Assembly: GCA_030595845.1 (NCBI GenBank)
Contig: JAUVCL010000139.1
Coordinates: forward strand, 1-5,300
From: Campylobacterota bacterium
GTDB taxonomy: Bacteria > Campylobacterota > Campylobacteria > Campylobacterales > Sulfurovaceae
Reading direction: 5' to 3'
Length of the DNA: 5,300 nucleotides
Position numbers and translations under genes: made by a program. How positions within the stretch are numbered: position 1 is the stretch's first letter; the number at the start of each line of letters is the position of its first letter. Positions 4,438 to 5,300 of the stretch are shown one piece after another. The notes below the pieces were generated by a model. That model did not search any database, was not told the DNA's origin, and saw only the letters and a program-made list of their open reading frames with translations.

Positions 4438-5300
4438 ATGTACCTTAGAGTCAATGAACAGCGTTATATGGCTTCTCTTGATCAAGATGATAAACTTGAA
4501 CTTTTTTACACTGATAATCCTAAAGATGGAACATTCAAAGAGAATATTGTCATTGACCAGTATGTCTGCTTGTTTGATGATGACTACTCTGTCGTTGATG
4601 AAGTGTTTGTTTTTTTGGAGAATAGACTGCGTGTCAAACATTTAGCATTTAATACAGTAGCGACCAAAGGTTCTGATCTAAAACTCTTTTATGACTTTTT
4701 ACGACAGCATCATCTTCAATACAACCGTATTTCTAAAACTCACATCAATGACTTCATCGCCTGGCTCATGCAGCCTGAGGATCTAAAGAGCACGAGTAAG
4801 CGTACTGCCAAAAGTGTCAACCGTATTGTCTCAAGTATTAAAGACTTCTACTCCTTTCATAGTGCCTTTACAGATACTAATGACCCTTTTAAGCATGCAA
4901 CTGAGACGATAAAGCGCCCTACTCATCGAGATAAAGGCTTCTATACACATACTCACAACTGTTCTTCTCAAAAAAGTATCTTCAAGATCAAAGAGTACGA
5001 CAAAGGAATACGGGTACTAAGTAAAGAGCAGATCGAGACTATTCTCAATGCTTGTACGATGGAGCGTGATAGATTGCTGTTTGAGTTGCTTTTATTTACT
5101 GGCATGCGTATAGGAGAGGCTTTGAGCCTTGATGTCCATGCTATTGGTGTCTCAAAAGTCGGAGAGAGCGTACAAGACCTTCCAATGAAGATGAATGTAG
5201 ATGATCATGACAAAGGCAGTCGTCACCGTCAACAAAAGAGTGGTCCACGTGAACTCTTTATCCCTACCCCACTGATGAAGAAGCTCTCTGCTTATTATGA
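4438..5300 (+). CDS. Tyrosine recombinase/integrase, 3' end beyond window
   Basis: At least 287 residues are visible and the frame is still open at the right edge. The N-terminal part (about 1-65) is unfamiliar. Residues about 66-145 are helical and fit the SAM-like core-binding domain (NTVATKGSDLKLFYDFL, then SVNRIVSSIKDFYSF). A linker follows, then the catalytic domain opens with VLSKEQIETILNAC (193-206). Box I is LLFTGMRIGEALSL, with the catalytic Arg at 224. QQKSGPRELFIP (265-276) carries Lys267 as the candidate beta-hairpin lysine. The H..R box and the Tyr nucleophile must lie beyond the window. AAGGA at 4427-4431 supports the ATG at 4438. It probably integrates or excises the element carrying this region, but could be a XerC-like or transposon recombinase. 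Its codon choice looks more C/G-ending than that of the defence genes. Confidence 0.88.
   Translation, partial: MYLRVNEQRYMASLDQDDKLELFYTDNPKDGTFKENIVIDQYVCLFDDDYSVVDEVFVFLENRLRVKHLAFNTVATKGSDLKLFYDFLRQHHLQYNRISKTHINDFIAWLMQPEDLKSTSKRTAKSVNRIVSSIKDFYSFHSAFTDTNDPFKHATETIKRPTHRDKGFYTHTHNCSSQKSIFKIKEYDKGIRVLSKEQIETILNACTMERDRLLFELLLFTGMRIGEALSLDVHAIGVSKVGESVQDLPMKMNVDDHDKGSRHRQQKSGPRELFIPTPLMKKLSAYY

Noticed and set aside
4432..4645. Short open frames on both strands inside the start of the recombinase (4454-4645 plus, 4432-4641 minus)
   Set aside because: The recombinase frame from 4438 has a promoter, a ribosome binding site and a continuous run into catalytic motifs; these are shadows of it.

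Overview
The window is an AT-rich bacterial accessory region. It carries one tightly packed, all-plus-strand cluster of defence-type genes, followed by the 5' part of a tyrosine recombinase. There are no RNA genes or core housekeeping genes, so the host cannot be fixed. The low GC and purine-rich ribosome binding sites (GAGG, AAGGA, GAAAGAG) would suit a low-GC Firmicute, a Campylobacterota member or an AT-rich proteobacterium. The recombinase looks richer in C- and G-ending codons (cgt, gtc, atc, ctc) than the genes before it, which suggests the parts have different histories.

Layout. Positions 1-78 may hold the end of a truncated Abi-like reading frame. Positions 79-348 are non-coding and hold an ordered array of TAACA/TGTTA half-sites. 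Two imperfect direct copies (194-252 and 282-339, 88 bp apart) each contain an inner dyad TAACA-N7-TGTTA flanked by outer half-sites about 20 bp away. A weaker third dyad lies at 125-141. This looks like an operator for the operon that starts at about 349.

The operon has six genes. (1) 349-1395 is a winged-helix, AbiEi-like regulator/antitoxin. (2) 1388-2158 is an AbiEii-like nucleotidyltransferase with GG...DID motifs. (3) 2155-2790 is a three-helix membrane protein. (4) 2787-2888 is a 33-residue proline-rich microprotein. (5) 2900-3289 is a ThsB-like TIR (DUF1863-type) protein. (6) 3300-4274 is a caspase-like (C14) protease with a distinct C-terminal module. Genes 1-4 overlap by 8, 4 and 4 nt; the last two follow after 11- and 10-nt gaps. 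This spacing implies one transcript with translational coupling.

Interpretation. A ThsB-type TIR next to a caspase-like protease is the arrangement of the recently reported type IV Thoeris defence. There, a TIR makes a cyclic ADP-ribose isomer that activates the protease, which kills or arrests the infected cell. The additions here are the overlapping membrane protein and proline-rich microprotein, and the AbiE-type (type IV toxin-antitoxin) pair leading the same operon. The likely working model is a composite immune operon repressed through the upstream operator array, with TIR signalling and proteolysis as the killing arm. The roles of the membrane protein and the microprotein are unknown.

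Positions 4275-4437 are non-coding. They hold a near-ideal promoter (TTGACA-N18-TATAAT) for the recombinase, overlapped by a palindrome and an inverted repeat. The recombinase (4438 onward) runs off the right edge and probably belongs to the mobile element or island that carries or adjoins the defence operon.
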